The position numbers and the translations under genes were made by a program. A DNA stretch of 64,000 nt from Ornithinibacillus massiliensis (GTDB taxonomy: Bacteria > Bacillota > Bacilli > Bacillales > Amphibacillaceae), in assembly GCF_018310345.1 (NCBI RefSeq), contig NZ_JAGXBY010000005.1, positions 62,001-126,000 on the forward strand, written 5' to 3'. Every line of letters starts with the position of its first letter. Position 1 is the stretch's first letter. Positions 42,983 through 51,660 of this stretch are shown here, in pieces. The notes under the pieces are model-generated. The model was not told the DNA's origin. It did not search any database and saw only the letters and a list, made by a program, of their open reading frames with translations.

Positions 42983-44332
42983 TTGAAGGATAAGTTACCG
43001 AATTCTTCATATATAATAATAGGAGTCATGCTGTTTGCTCTATTTTTTGGAGCGGGCAATTTAATCTTTCCTGCTCAACTTGGACAAGCAGCAGGAACGA
43101 ATATGTGGCCAGCTGCCGTAGGGTTTCTCCTTACAGGTGTGGGGTTGCCTTTATTGGGAATTATTGCGATGGGATTTTCAGGGAGTAAAGACCTACAGGA
43201 CCTTGCAAGTAGGGTCAGTCCTATTTATGGTGTATTGTTTACAACCGTATTATATTTAACAATCGGTCCTTTCTTTGCCGCACCTAGAACGGGAGCAGTG
43301 GCCTTTGATATAGCAATAGCACCTCATTTGGAGAACAAATCTTCGCTTGCCCTGTTCCTATTTACGGTCCTTTTCTTTGCTATATCCCTTTGGTTTTCAT
43401 TAAATCCAGCGAAGATTGTAGATCGGGTTGGAAAGTTATTAGCGCCAGGAATAGTAGTGCTACTGGCAATCCTTTTAATAATGGTTATTGTCAATCCAAT
43501 GGGGAATGCACAAGCACCATTAGAGTCCTATCAAAGCAATGCCTTTGTCACAGGTTTCCTAGAGGGATATAATACGATGGACGCACTTGCCTCGTTAGTA
43601 TTCGGGATTATCGTAATAAATGCGATAAAGGCTTTAGGCGTATCATCTAGGAAAGAAATTGTATCCGCAACCTTTAAAACGGGCTTTGTGGCGATTATAC
43701 TTTTAGGCTTAATCTATGTTGGTATTGCATATCTGGGCGCTGTCGGTGTAGAGGAATTCGGGCTATTGGACACTGGGGGATTGATCCTGAGTAGTACTGC
43801 AAAATATTATTTTGGTACAGTGGGGACGGTTTTACTTGGTGTAGTGATTATTTTAGCTTGTTTAACTACCAATATCGGTCTAATGACGGCGTGTGCAGAA
43901 TATTTTCAACGATTGATACCAAGGGTTAGTTATAAAACTCTTGTGATGTTCTTTACGGTTATAACTTTTACCATTGCTAATTTTGGTTTAACGAATATTA
44001 TTACGTACTCTGTACCAGTGTTGATGTTGTTATATCCACTTGCCATTGTTTTGATGATCTTGGTATTTTTATCACCATTATTTAATCATTCAAGAATCGT
44101 ATACATGTCTACCATTTCCATAACATTTTTAATCAGTATTTTTGATGGTTGGAAAGTACTACAGGAATCTCTTGGAATAGATGGCTTTAGCCTATTAGAA
44201 CCGGTTGTATCTTTCTATGAAAAATGGTTACCTTTTTATGATGAAGGACTAGGATGGCTTGTCCCTGCTATCATAGTCATTCTCATAACAGGAATCATTA
44301 CAAGAATGAGAAAAGTAGCTGTAAATCTATAA
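42983..44332 (+). CDS. brnQ: Branched-chain amino acid carrier BrnQ
   Basis: A 449-residue sodium-coupled Leu/Ile/Val importer with about 12 helices. The N-terminus ALFFGAGNLIFPAQLGQAAG is the LIVCS family signature, with GPFFAAPRTGAVAFDIA later. It starts with TTG at 42983 behind GAGGAGAGAGAG. The 200-bp leader shows neither a T-box nor another recognisable riboswitch. It shares a bidirectional terminator with the GntR gene. Confidence 0.9.
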   Translation: MKDKLPNSSYIIIGVMLFALFFGAGNLIFPAQLGQAAGTNMWPAAVGFLLTGVGLPLLGIIAMGFSGSKDLQDLASRVSPIYGVLFTTVLYLTIGPFFAAPRTGAVAFDIAIAPHLENKSSLALFLFTVLFFAISLWFSLNPAKIVDRVGKLLAPGIVVLLAILLIMVIVNPMGNAQAPLESYQSNAFVTGFLEGYNTMDALASLVFGIIVINAIKALGVSSRKEIVSATFKTGFVAIILLGLIYVGIAYLGAVGVEEFGLLDTGGLILSSTAKYYFGTVGTVLLGVVIILACLTTNIGLMTACAEYFQRLIPRVSYKTLVMFFTVITFTIANFGLTNIITYSVPVLMLLYPLAIVLMILVFLSPLFNHSRIVYMSTISITFLISIFDGWKVLQESLGIDGFSLLEPVVSFYEKWLPFYDEGLGWLVPAIIVILITGIITRMRKVAVNL

Positions 44333-44374
44333 AAGAAAGTCGGTTTCCTTACTTAGGAGACCGACTTTCTTTAT
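44332..44374. terminator. Bidirectional terminator, brnQ/GntR
   Basis: AAAGAAAGTCGGTTTCCT and AGGAGACCGACTTTCTTT pair over 18 positions with one mismatch and a 5-nt loop; A-rich and T-rich flanks serve both strands. Confidence 0.85.
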
Positions 44375-45042
44375 TGTTGATTAATTGTATTGGATAAATT
44401 GAAATCCTTTGAAATATCGAGCCAGTTTTGTTTCATTAAGGCAGAGGCTTTCTCTTTATCCCCATTCTCTATATGATGAATGATAGTGTCATGAACCTCA
44501 ATGGAGCTTTCGGAAAGTATAATGGAGTTATGGAAGAACAATCTTCGCACATGTGCTTGTAGATTCTCTACTATCCCACTTATGTAAGTGTTATTGGCAG
44601 TATCAACAATTAGTTGATGAAAGTGCTCGTCAATGTTTAACGCGGCGTGGTAGTCTTTTTGATAGAGAGCATTGGCAAATTCTTGATTAATATTCTTTAA
44701 AGAAGATATCGTTTTATCTGATATATGATCGATGGCAAGCTCTGTTGATAAAGCTTGTAATACGGCTAAAGGAGGTAGTAAATCTTTAATGGACTCTTTC
44801 TCTACCTCGGTAACTTGAGTAGCTTTACCGGGATACATTTTAACCAATCCTTGTGATTCAAGTAATTGTAAAGACTCCCGTATCGGTGTTCTACTAACGC
44901 CGAGTGCTTCTGCTAGCTCTGTATCATTTAACTTTTCCCCAGGATATAAAGTTCCATCAATTATCCAATGAAGGATTTGCTTGTACGCGCTTTCCTTTGC
45001 TGTTGTTCGAACTGGCTTAGAATGATTTGCAGGTACCGGCAA
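44371..45042 (-). CDS. GntR family regulator, FadR/FCD subgroup
   Basis: A 223-residue regulator. The N-terminal winged helix has LNDTELAEALGVSRTPIRES and the C-terminal FCD helical domain has DEHFHQLIVDTANN and the metal/ligand His pairs (HARRLF-like HVRRLFFHNS, EVHDTIIHHIENGD). FCD regulators sense small carboxylates, often with a metal. TTG start at 45042 behind AGAGGAGGGG. No target gene is evident; it is convergent with brnQ. Confidence 0.85.
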   Translation of the reverse strand: MPVPANHSKPVRTTAKESAYKQILHWIIDGTLYPGEKLNDTELAEALGVSRTPIRESLQLLESQGLVKMYPGKATQVTEVEKESIKDLLPPLAVLQALSTELAIDHISDKTISSLKNINQEFANALYQKDYHAALNIDEHFHQLIVDTANNTYISGIVENLQAHVRRLFFHNSIILSESSIEVHDTIIHHIENGDKEKASALMKQNWLDISKDFNLSNTINQQ

Positions 45043-45198
45043 ATTATTCCCCTCCTCTAAAAAAACTGTTTATTTCCAGTATACATGAAAACTACTTTTA
45101 TGAATATGTTGATTTATCACCAAGATGTTTAATTTGTCTTTTTTCGAGAAAACTGAAACAATATAGTAGTAAACATTAAATAAAAGGGGACACATATT

Positions 45199-45495
45199 AT
45201 GCAATGTAAAATAAATCGTAATGCAGCAAAGTATTTGAAGAAAATGCTTGAAACAGAAGAAGCACAAGGAAAAATGATTCGAGTGCTCGTAACCCATCTA
45301 CATGGTGATCATGCTCATTACGATATTCGATTAGACACACCTTCAGAAAATGATGAAGTAGTGAAAACGGATAAAGATATTGATATCATTTTGGAAAAAG
45401 GTAATGAGTGGTTAGATGGTGTATGGATTCAGTATTTCTATGTTCCACAGGAAGAATTAGTAATCACTAATCCTAAAAAAGGACATCATCATTAA
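45199..45495 (+). CDS. HesB/IscA-like small protein, His-rich
   Basis: A 98-residue protein that I place in the HesB/IscA-like (Fe-S biogenesis fold) group from the start INRNAAKYLKKML and the GNEWLDGVWIQYFY end. It lacks the usual Cys ligands (only Cys3). Instead it has HLHGDHAH at residues 33-40 and HHH at the C-terminus, so metal binding by His is possible. AAAAGGGGA precedes the ATG. Fold assignment is moderate. Confidence 0.6.
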   Translation: MQCKINRNAAKYLKKMLETEEAQGKMIRVLVTHLHGDHAHYDIRLDTPSENDEVVKTDKDIDIILEKGNEWLDGVWIQYFYVPQEELVITNPKKGHHH

Positions 45496-45503
45496 TATTT
45501 CTT

Positions 45504-45534
45504 AAGGCAAGGGCATTAGATCCTTGTCTTTTTT
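45504..45534 (+). terminator. Terminator after the HesB-like gene
   Basis: AAGGCAAGG pairs with CCTTGTCTT (one G-U), 9-nt loop, followed by TTTT. Confidence 0.8.
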
Positions 45535-45569
45535 GTTTGGGGAGAGGGGGACTGTTTGGATTGTGGGGA

Positions 45570-45760
45570 GATGCGCCCAAAATGGGAAAGGATGATCCTG
45601 AGGGAAAGGTAGATGTGCCAAAAGTGAGGGAAGATAAGCCCGAAGTGATGGATGATGCTCCCAATGGAAGGAAGATGGTCCCAAAGCTTGGGAAGATAAG
45701 CCCGAGTGAAAGTAGGATGCGCCCAAACCGAGTAAAGGATGCCTCCCTAACCTCCCAAAC
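45570..45760. repeat. Degenerate 21-bp tandem repeat array, nine units
   Basis: Units beginning GAT at 45570, 45591, 45612, 45633, 45654, 45674, 45695, 45716 and 45738 keep a step of 20-22 bp. A loose consensus is GATGNNCCCAAANTGNGGNAA. Open frames exist on both strands because the period is a multiple of three, but they are low-complexity and lack ribosome binding sites, so I treat the region as non-coding. It fills the gap between two convergent genes with a terminator on each side. Confidence 0.8.
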
Positions 45761-45791
45761 AAAAAAGAGGCACTAGCTAAACTAGTACCTC
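45761..45791 (-). terminator. Terminator of katA
   Basis: On the minus strand GAGGTACTAG pairs with CTAGTGCCTC (one mismatch) and is followed by TTTTTT. Confidence 0.8.
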
Positions 45792-45797
45792 AAAAGA

Positions 45798-47417
45798 TTA
45801 ATATGGATCAGCATCGTGGGATTTCTTCATGGCATCATCTACTGCTTCTGGAGCGCTTGCTTTACCTAAAGGACGGAATTCCTCGCCGGCTTCCATTTTC
45901 ATATCGCCCATTTCTTTTGTTTTAGCAGCGATTCCTTCACGAAGGCGACGTCCATATTCTTCATCAGCCTCTTCTGCTAAAGCAATCATCTTATCTTGGA
46001 TTCGGTTATCACAAATAGCTAAATCATTCACTAGATTATTGATTAACTCATCTTTTTCCCATTGTTCGAAACGGCGGTATGTTTCACCAGCCTGTTTAGT
46101 ATTATCTTGTCTTTCGATAGATTCTCTTACAAGATTTCCTTCTACATGTGGGGTGTGCTCGGTTCCAACCTGCTCGGCTTCCTTTAACCCACCTAAGATG
46201 GACGGTTCATAGTTAACATGTGGGTTTTGACCTGGTGCCTTATCATTGTGGTAACGAAGCTGGCCACCCTCTTGGTTTGTCGCTACACGTTTTTTAGCTG
46301 CGTTAATTGGTAGTTGTAAATAATTTGCTCCAACACGATAGCGCTGGGTATCTGAGTAGGAGAAGGTTCTACCTTGAAGCATCTTGTCATCAGAGAAGTC
46401 CAGACCATCTACGAGTACCCCGGTACCGAAAGCAGCCTGTTCTACCTCCATAAAATAGTTCTCTGGGTTCTTATTTAAGACCATTTTCCCAACCGGTAGC
46501 CAAGGGAATTGGTCTTCTGGCCAAAGCTTTGTGTCATCCAATGGATCAAAGTCTAGCTCTGGATGTGGGCCATCCTCCATGATTTGAACAAATAGTTCCC
46601 ATTCTGGGTAATCGCCACGTTCGATCGCTTCATACAAATCCTGGGTAGCGTGGTTAACGCTCTTGGCCTGAATTTCCGCTGCTTCCTTTACGGTTAAATT
46701 TTTGATGCCTTGCTTTGGTTCCCAGTGGTATTTAACCAATACAGCTTTTCCCTCGCTGTTGACCCATTTATACGTGTTAACGCCAGACCCTTGCATCATC
46801 CGGTAATTAGCTGGGATACCCCAAGGTGAATAGACAAAGGTCACCATATGGAAGGTTTCAGGAGAATTAGCGCAAAAGTCGAAAAATCTTCGTGGATCCT
46901 GCATGTTTGTTACCGGATCAGCACGGAAGGCGTGAATCATATCAGGGAATTTCATCGCATCACGGATGAAAAAGATTTTTAGATTATTTCCAACTAAATC
47001 CCAGTTCCCATCCTCTGTGTAGAATTTAATGGCAAATCCTCTTGGGTCACGTGCTGTTTCAGGAGAGTCATTCCCACCAACAACTGTGGAAAAACGAGCA
47101 AATACCGGTGTGCGTTTTCCTTTTCCTTGGAACACCTTTGCACGTGTGTACTTAGACACAGGCTCATCACCAACTGTTCCATATGTTTCAAAATACCCAT
47201 GAGCACCAGCCCCGCGAGCGTGTACGATTCTTTCTGGAACTTTTTCACGGTCAAAGTGACTAATCTTCTCGATAAAGTCATAGTTTTCTAATGTAGCTGG
47301 TCCACGATTACCAACAGTACGAATGTTTTGATTATTGGTGACAGGATGTCCTTGTCGGGTAGTCAGTGTGTCATCGTGCTCAATATTCGTTTTTGGTGTT
47401 TCATTGGATTTATCCAT
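45798..47417 (-). CDS. katA: Catalase, monofunctional haem type
   Basis: A 539-residue haem catalase that breaks hydrogen peroxide to water and oxygen in the cytosol. Active-site residues: His66 ([12 protein letters not shown]), Asn138 ([12 protein letters not shown]) and the proximal haem ligand Tyr354 ([14 protein letters not shown]). Length fits the small to mid-size clade. GAAAGAGGCGATAG precedes the ATG. No clear PerR box was seen in the 173-bp upstream region. The symbol is by family, since paralogues exist in Bacillus. Confidence 0.92.
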   Translation of the reverse strand: MDKSNETPKTNIEHDDTLTTRQGHPVTNNQNIRTVGNRGPATLENYDFIEKISHFDREKVPERIVHARGAGAHGYFETYGTVGDEPVSKYTRAKVFQGKGKRTPVFARFSTVVGGNDSPETARDPRGFAIKFYTEDGNWDLVGNNLKIFFIRDAMKFPDMIHAFRADPVTNMQDPRRFFDFCANSPETFHMVTFVYSPWGIPANYRMMQGSGVNTYKWVNSEGKAVLVKYHWEPKQGIKNLTVKEAAEIQAKSVNHATQDLYEAIERGDYPEWELFVQIMEDGPHPELDFDPLDDTKLWPEDQFPWLPVGKMVLNKNPENYFMEVEQAAFGTGVLVDGLDFSDDKMLQGRTFSYSDTQRYRVGANYLQLPINAAKKRVATNQEGGQLRYHNDKAPGQNPHVNYEPSILGGLKEAEQVGTEHTPHVEGNLVRESIERQDNTKQAGETYRRFEQWEKDELINNLVNDLAICDNRIQDKMIALAEEADEEYGRRLREGIAAKTKEMGDMKMEAGEEFRPLGKASAPEAVDDAMKKSHDADPY

Positions 47418-47590
47418 TCTATCGCCTCTTTCATATGTACTTTATTCACATTAATTATGCTTACCAAGTATGCAATAAAATAATCCAGTTTTTGATAGAT
47501 ATTACAAATAAAACATAGAGGATTGATTAACTAACGATAAAAAGTTACTCTTAGCTTAAATAATATGATTAATAGAGGGGGTAAAAAAGC

Positions 47591-48031
47591 ATGGGGATTA
47601 TTAAAGAGGCTACAACGGAACATCTGAAAGACCTATCCAAACTAGCGTCAGAGCTATATAACGGAAATAATTCAGAGGCACTTGAAAATGAATTAAAGCA
47701 AATGTTAGAAAATCCTAATCATAGATTTCTATTGTATGTAGAGGATGAGCAACCTGTTGCGTTTATGCATTTGTCCATACGTACTGATTATGTTCAAGGT
47801 TCGGAAACCAGCTCTACAGGTTATATAGAGGGAGTCTATGTGAAAGGAGAGTACAGAAGAAAGGGAATATCAACCAAGCTTTTTAATGAGGGGAAGAAAT
47901 GGTTCAAAAGACATGGTTGTACGCAAGTTGGCTCTGATATGGAAGTTGATAATCAAGATAGTTATCCATTTCATATGAGCCTTGGCTTTAAAGAAGCCGG
48001 ACGATTGATTACATTTATTAAAGACTTGTAA
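47591..48031 (+). CDS. GNAT acetyltransferase, AAC(6')-like
   Basis: A 146-residue single-domain GNAT protein. The acetyl-CoA pocket is GVYVKGEYRRKGISTKLF, followed by WFKRHGCTQVGSDMEVDN and FHMSLGFKEAGRLITFIK, a pattern shared with aminoglycoside 6'-N-acetyltransferases. Such chromosomal relatives need not give resistance. Divergent from katA, behind AGAGGGGG. Confidence 0.83.
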   Translation: MGIIKEATTEHLKDLSKLASELYNGNNSEALENELKQMLENPNHRFLLYVEDEQPVAFMHLSIRTDYVQGSETSSTGYIEGVYVKGEYRRKGISTKLFNEGKKWFKRHGCTQVGSDMEVDNQDSYPFHMSLGFKEAGRLITFIKDL

Positions 48032-48135
48032 AGTTGGAAATTCACCATTTAAATTTGATAAAATTAGTATCAGGTAATATGAGTTTGTGGTAAAATATAA
48101 TAAAAGTAAGTTGATTTAGAATAGAGGATGAAGAA

Positions 48136-48723
48136 ATGTATAAATTCGCTGCTAATGTTTTAAAGGGTTTTCTGAGCCTTTTTGGAAGAATAAAAGTTTA
48201 TCAAAAAGAAAATCTCCCGAAGTCGGGTAGTTATGTTATTGCATGTACACATACTGGATTTGTCGATATTTTATGGCTTGGTATCGCGACATTGCCAACA
48301 GAAATTCATTATATGGCAAAGAAAGAGCTTTTTCAAACGAAATTTACAAAGTGGTTAATGGAGAACTTACACGCATTCCCAGTCGATCGTGAGAATCCGG
48401 GTCCGAGTGCCATTAAAACGCCACGTAAGCTATTAAAGGAAGGGAAAGTTGTTGGGATTTTCCCGAGCGGTACACGATCTAGTGAGGATGTACCTTTGAA
48501 ACGTGGTGCAGTGACTATCGCTGCTCATTCTGATGTACCAATTGTACCTGCTGCTTATGTCGGACCAAATAATTTTAAAGATTTGTTCAAAAGAATTAAA
48601 CCGAGATTAATCTACGGGGAACCGATTCAGCTTCCAGAAGGTATGTCCAAAAAAGAAGGTATGGAAGTTTTAATGCAACAATTAGACAAAGAAATGCGAG
48701 CATTACAAGATAAGATTAAATAA
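48136..48723 (+). CDS. plsC: 1-acyl-sn-glycerol-3-phosphate acyltransferase
   Basis: A 195-residue membrane-associated acyltransferase that makes phosphatidic acid. The HX4D motif is His39-Asp44 (THTGFVD), motif II lies around FPVDRENPG, motif III is GIFPSGTRS (Ser in place of the more usual Glu), and motif IV is IVPAAYVG. The N-terminus is hydrophobic. Single gene with a bidirectional terminator. Confidence 0.88.
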   Translation: MYKFAANVLKGFLSLFGRIKVYQKENLPKSGSYVIACTHTGFVDILWLGIATLPTEIHYMAKKELFQTKFTKWLMENLHAFPVDRENPGPSAIKTPRKLLKEGKVVGIFPSGTRSSEDVPLKRGAVTIAAHSDVPIVPAAYVGPNNFKDLFKRIKPRLIYGEPIQLPEGMSKKEGMEVLMQQLDKEMRALQDKIK

Positions 48724-48760
48724 GAAAGACCTTCACAGTCCGGGATTGTGAAGGTCTTTC
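48724..48760. terminator. Bidirectional terminator, plsC/queT
   Basis: A 14-bp perfect stem, GAAAGACCTTCACA with TGTGAAGGTCTTTC, 9-nt loop. Confidence 0.85.
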
Positions 48761-48766
48761 TCTATA

Positions 48767-49252
48767 TTATATAAGCTTGTTGAAATTAATTCGCTTATTA
48801 AGTGCATAAATAATTGGTATACCGATAGCTAGTACTGCGAACTCTCCTACTGCGGTCGTTAACCATGTAAATAGGAATGGTAACTCCAATGCCAAATTAA
48901 GTTCAAATGCAATAATAAACATATTAAATGTAAATACCAATGTATTCGCTATTAATAACGCTAAGGTGTTTTTCACATATTTCCCTAATAGGATGATGAT
49001 TCCAAGTGATATGGCAGAATGGGCAACACCAAATACTAAATCATACCAACCTAGAGGTGAGAATAATAGGTTGTATAAAAGTACCCCTATCACAATCCCG
49101 AAGAAATATTTCTTATTGAAAACAATAAGATGATTGAACACCTCGGAAATACGAAACTGTACATTTGTAAATCCGAATGGAACGATTAGCGCTGAAACAG
49201 CAATGTACAATGCTGCAATCAGAGCATTTACAACTAATGTTCTTGCCTTCAT
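48767..49252 (-). CDS. queT: QueT transporter, ECF S component for a queuosine precursor
   Basis: A 161-residue membrane protein with about five helices. The N-terminal ALIAALYIAVSALIVPFGF and VQFRISEVFNHLIVF are the QueT family hallmark. It would use the shared housekeeping EcfA/EcfT module elsewhere in the genome, unlike the dedicated B12 ECF set at 10 kb. A preQ1 riboswitch lies directly upstream, which supports preQ1/preQ0 or queuine uptake. Confidence 0.92.
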   Translation of the reverse strand: MKARTLVVNALIAALYIAVSALIVPFGFTNVQFRISEVFNHLIVFNKKYFFGIVIGVLLYNLLFSPLGWYDLVFGVAHSAISLGIIILLGKYVKNTLALLIANTLVFTFNMFIIAFELNLALELPFLFTWLTTAVGEFAVLAIGIPIIYALNKRINFNKLI

Positions 49253-49260
49253 ATTAATCT

Positions 49261-49300
49261 CTCCCTTAGTTTTTTTACGTGGGATGGTTTCGAACCACGT
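49261..49300 (-). promoter_or_regulatory. preQ1-I riboswitch
   Basis: Read on the minus strand, stem P1 is ACGTGG with CCCACGT, L1 begins TTC, and the A-rich tail AAAAAAACTAA runs into the Shine-Dalgarno AGGGAGAG of queT. This is the compact preQ1-I pattern (compare AGAGGTTC...CCCTCT...AAAAAACTAA in Bacillus). Ligand binding should fold the tail into the pseudoknot and hide the ribosome binding site, so control is probably translational. Confidence 0.85.
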
Positions 49301-49494
49301 CTTTCAAGCAACTTATCTAGTATAGTACAACTCCGCAAAAATAGAAAGTTAATTTTACTTTTTCTATAGTATGGAAGTGTTCCAGTAGTAGAACTAATAA
49401 TAGCGATGACATGGTTTTATTGACAACCGGCAGAAATAGATATTATACTTACATAAAGTAACCTTATTCTAAAAAGTAATATAAGGAGGTTGAG

Positions 49495-50361
49495 ATGATG
49501 GAACGAAAATACTTTCAAAAGCCAACCACATTCGTTGGGGAAGTAAACATATATGTTAGTGACCTGCAAAAGTCTTTGGACTTCTATCAGCGTGTCTTTG
49601 GATTTCAAATCATGCAGAAAACGGAAAGTAAGGTAATCTTATCCCCAGATGGTGTTCGTCCTATTCTTATCTTGGAACAACCAGAAGAGGTAAGGGAAAA
49701 GCAAGCTCGTACAACAGGACTATATCACTTTGCCATATTATTACCAAGAAGGAAGGATTTAGCCAACTTTCTTAAACATTTAGTACAAACAGAGGGGAAC
49801 TATATCAGACTTGGGGCTTCTGATCACTATGTAAGTGAGGCGCTATACTTTGATGACCCTGATGGTAATGGTATTGAGGTAGCTAGTGATAGACCTTCTG
49901 TTTCCTGGAACTGGAATGATGGGACAGTGGACATGGGTACGGTTGCTTTAGATGCGGAGAGTCTGTTGGCGGAGAGTGATAAGGAGTGGGCTGGAATACC
50001 GGAGGATTCTGTAATGGGGCACATCCATTTACATGTTGCTGACTTGGAGGCTACAGAAAACTTCTATGTGAACGGGCTTGGATTTGATATCGTGACAAGA
50101 TACCCGGGAGCATTATTTGCTTCTACTGGTGGTTACCATCATCATATCGGATTAAATGTGTGGAATGGTGTGGGAGCATCAGCACCTAGCGATAATAGTG
50201 TTGGGCTACATTACTTTACCTTAATGCTACCAGATGAAGAAACAAGACAGAAGAGAATCGACAGTCTGCGGAACATCGGGGCAGAGGTTGTTCTTATAGA
50301 AGATTACTATAGGGTGAAAGACCCAGCGTCTAACACAATTCACTTATGCATTAGTGAATAA
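49495..50361 (+). CDS. catE: Catechol-2,3-dioxygenase CatE-like VOC protein
   Basis: A 288-residue, two-domain VOC protein that cleaves catechols with a metal ion. Each half starts with the VOC strand (GEVNIYVSDLQKSLDFYQRV and GHIHLHVADLEATENFYVNG). Metal-ligand candidates are His172-174 region (GHIHLH), YHHHIGLN and the final acidic strand ending HLCISE. It faces the mhqR operon on the other strand, a thiol-reactive quinone detoxification context. AAGGAGGT precedes two ATG codons; I use the first. Confidence 0.87.
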   Translation: MMERKYFQKPTTFVGEVNIYVSDLQKSLDFYQRVFGFQIMQKTESKVILSPDGVRPILILEQPEEVREKQARTTGLYHFAILLPRRKDLANFLKHLVQTEGNYIRLGASDHYVSEALYFDDPDGNGIEVASDRPSVSWNWNDGTVDMGTVALDAESLLAESDKEWAGIPEDSVMGHIHLHVADLEATENFYVNGLGFDIVTRYPGALFASTGGYHHHIGLNVWNGVGASAPSDNSVGLHYFTLMLPDEETRQKRIDSLRNIGAEVVLIEDYYRVKDPASNTIHLCISE

Positions 50362-50374
50362 CCTGTGGATAAGA

Positions 50375-50411
50375 AAATGAGATCTACTAAAAGCGTAGAT
50401 CTCATTTTTTT
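50375..50411. terminator. Terminator between catE and mhqD
   Basis: AAATGAGATCTAC pairs with GTAGATCTCATTT (13 bp, 7-nt loop) followed by T on the plus strand. Confidence 0.85.
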
Positions 50412-50412
50412 C

Positions 50413-51015
50413 TTATAAATTATGATACCAATCTGTCGATGCTCTTACCTCACTGACGGTCAATTGGTGACCTTTGTCTTCCCAATGTAATGTAACATCT
50501 GCACCAGCATTTTCTAATAATGATTTAAGATCTTCTGATTCTTGGGCCGGACAAATAGGATCATTCGTACCTGCAGAAATAAACACCTTTTTACTAGCTA
50601 AATCTGGTAATGTCATTCCTCTTCTTGGTACCATTGGGTGGTGAAGGCTCGCACCACGTAGTGCATCTTGAAAGTGGAACATGAGACTTGCAGCAATATT
50701 TGCCCCGTTAGAATAGCCGATAGCAATTATATTGTTACGAGCAAAGCCATATTTTTCAGCAGCTTCACCCAAGAATTCATTTAGTTCTTTCGTACGAAAA
50801 ATTAGGTCCTCTTCATCAAAGACACCTTCTGCTAATCGTTTGAAGAAACGGGGCATACCATTCTCTAGTACGTTACCACGAACACTCAGGATATTTGCTT
50901 CTTTATCAATCATTTCTGCAAGTGGCAGAAGATCTTGTTCAGTCCCGCCAGTTCCGTGCAGTAATAGTAAAGTTGGTTTATCGGAATTTGTTCCCTTTTG
51001 GAAAATATGCTTCAT
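50413..51015 (-). CDS. mhqD: Carboxylesterase/phospholipase-type hydrolase, MhqD-like
   Basis: A 200-residue alpha/beta hydrolase. The oxyanion region is LLLHGTGGTEQDLLPLA, the nucleophile Ser lies in GYSNGANIA, the Asp in GTNDPICP and the His in GHQLTV. MhqD-type esterases accompany quinone-responsive dioxygenases. Last gene of the mhqR operon; AAGGAG precedes the start. Confidence 0.87.
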   Translation of the reverse strand: MKHIFQKGTNSDKPTLLLLHGTGGTEQDLLPLAEMIDKEANILSVRGNVLENGMPRFFKRLAEGVFDEEDLIFRTKELNEFLGEAAEKYGFARNNIIAIGYSNGANIAASLMFHFQDALRGASLHHPMVPRRGMTLPDLASKKVFISAGTNDPICPAQESEDLKSLLENAGADVTLHWEDKGHQLTVSEVRASTDWYHNL

Positions 51016-51030
51016 ATGAAAAGCTCCTTT

Positions 51031-51645
51031 TTATTTTGGTCTTTCGATGGAAAAAATCTCCCCGACTTTAGCATAGTTTGACCCTGCTAATCGACTAATC
51101 GCTGCTAACTTTACAGGGTTAATTTTCCCATCTTCATAAATTTCCTCGTCAATATAATACGTTATGATTTTACCAAGGATTAGGTCGGAACCCTTTTCGC
51201 CATCTGCTGCATCTAATGCGATGATTTGCTCTAGCTTACATTCGAATCTTACTTTCGCCTCCTGTACACCGGGTACAGAGATTCTTTCACTTGGGATAGG
51301 GGTAAGGCCGGCTATAGTAATTTCACTCTTATTCGATGGAAGAGTGGCGGCGGTTTTATTGATGTTATCAACATTTTGTTCGTCGACGATGTGAATAACA
51401 AACTCCCCATTTTCCGTTATATTTCGAGCTGTATCCTTCATATTGCCATTCTTACGCTGAATAGCTAATGAAACCATTGGTGGATTAGAGGATACTATAT
51501 TAAAATAACTAAATGGCGCTCCATTTAGTGTCCCATCTACTGCTTTTGTTGTGACAAATGCAATAGGTCTTGGAATGATGGATCCAATTAGTAACTTATA
51601 ATTCTCGCGTTCTGATTGGCTTTCTGGATAAAAGGAAAGCAACAC
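51031..51645 (-). CDS. Flavin reductase-like FMN-binding protein
   Basis: A 204-residue split-barrel flavin protein: IGSIIPRPIAFVTT, GAPFSYFNIVSSNPPMVSL and GEFVIHIVDE are the flavin reductase-like family blocks. It probably binds FMN and may reduce quinones or flavins for the neighbouring dioxygenase. Start is GTG 51645 or TTG 51642 behind GGGGGG. Third gene in the mhqR operon, 15-nt gaps on each side. Confidence 0.85.
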   Translation of the reverse strand: MLLSFYPESQSERENYKLLIGSIIPRPIAFVTTKAVDGTLNGAPFSYFNIVSSNPPMVSLAIQRKNGNMKDTARNITENGEFVIHIVDEQNVDNINKTAATLPSNKSEITIAGLTPIPSERISVPGVQEAKVRFECKLEQIIALDAADGEKGSDLILGKIITYYIDEEIYEDGKINPVKLAAISRLAGSNYAKVGEIFSIERPK

Positions 51646-51660
51646 AATCCCCCCAAAAAA

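Noticed and set aside
45295..45321. Metallo-beta-lactamase from the HxHxDH pattern
   Set aside because: The protein is 98 residues, lacks the other zinc ligands of that fold, and begins and ends like a HesB-type protein.
45537..45776. Open frames on both strands (79 and 86 codons) across the 21-bp array
   Set aside because: They exist because the repeat period is a multiple of three; composition is low-complexity, there is no ribosome binding site, and neither resembles a protein family.
46994..47281. Second minus-strand frame inside katA
   Set aside because: Shadow of the catalase frame; no ribosome binding site and no protein resemblance.
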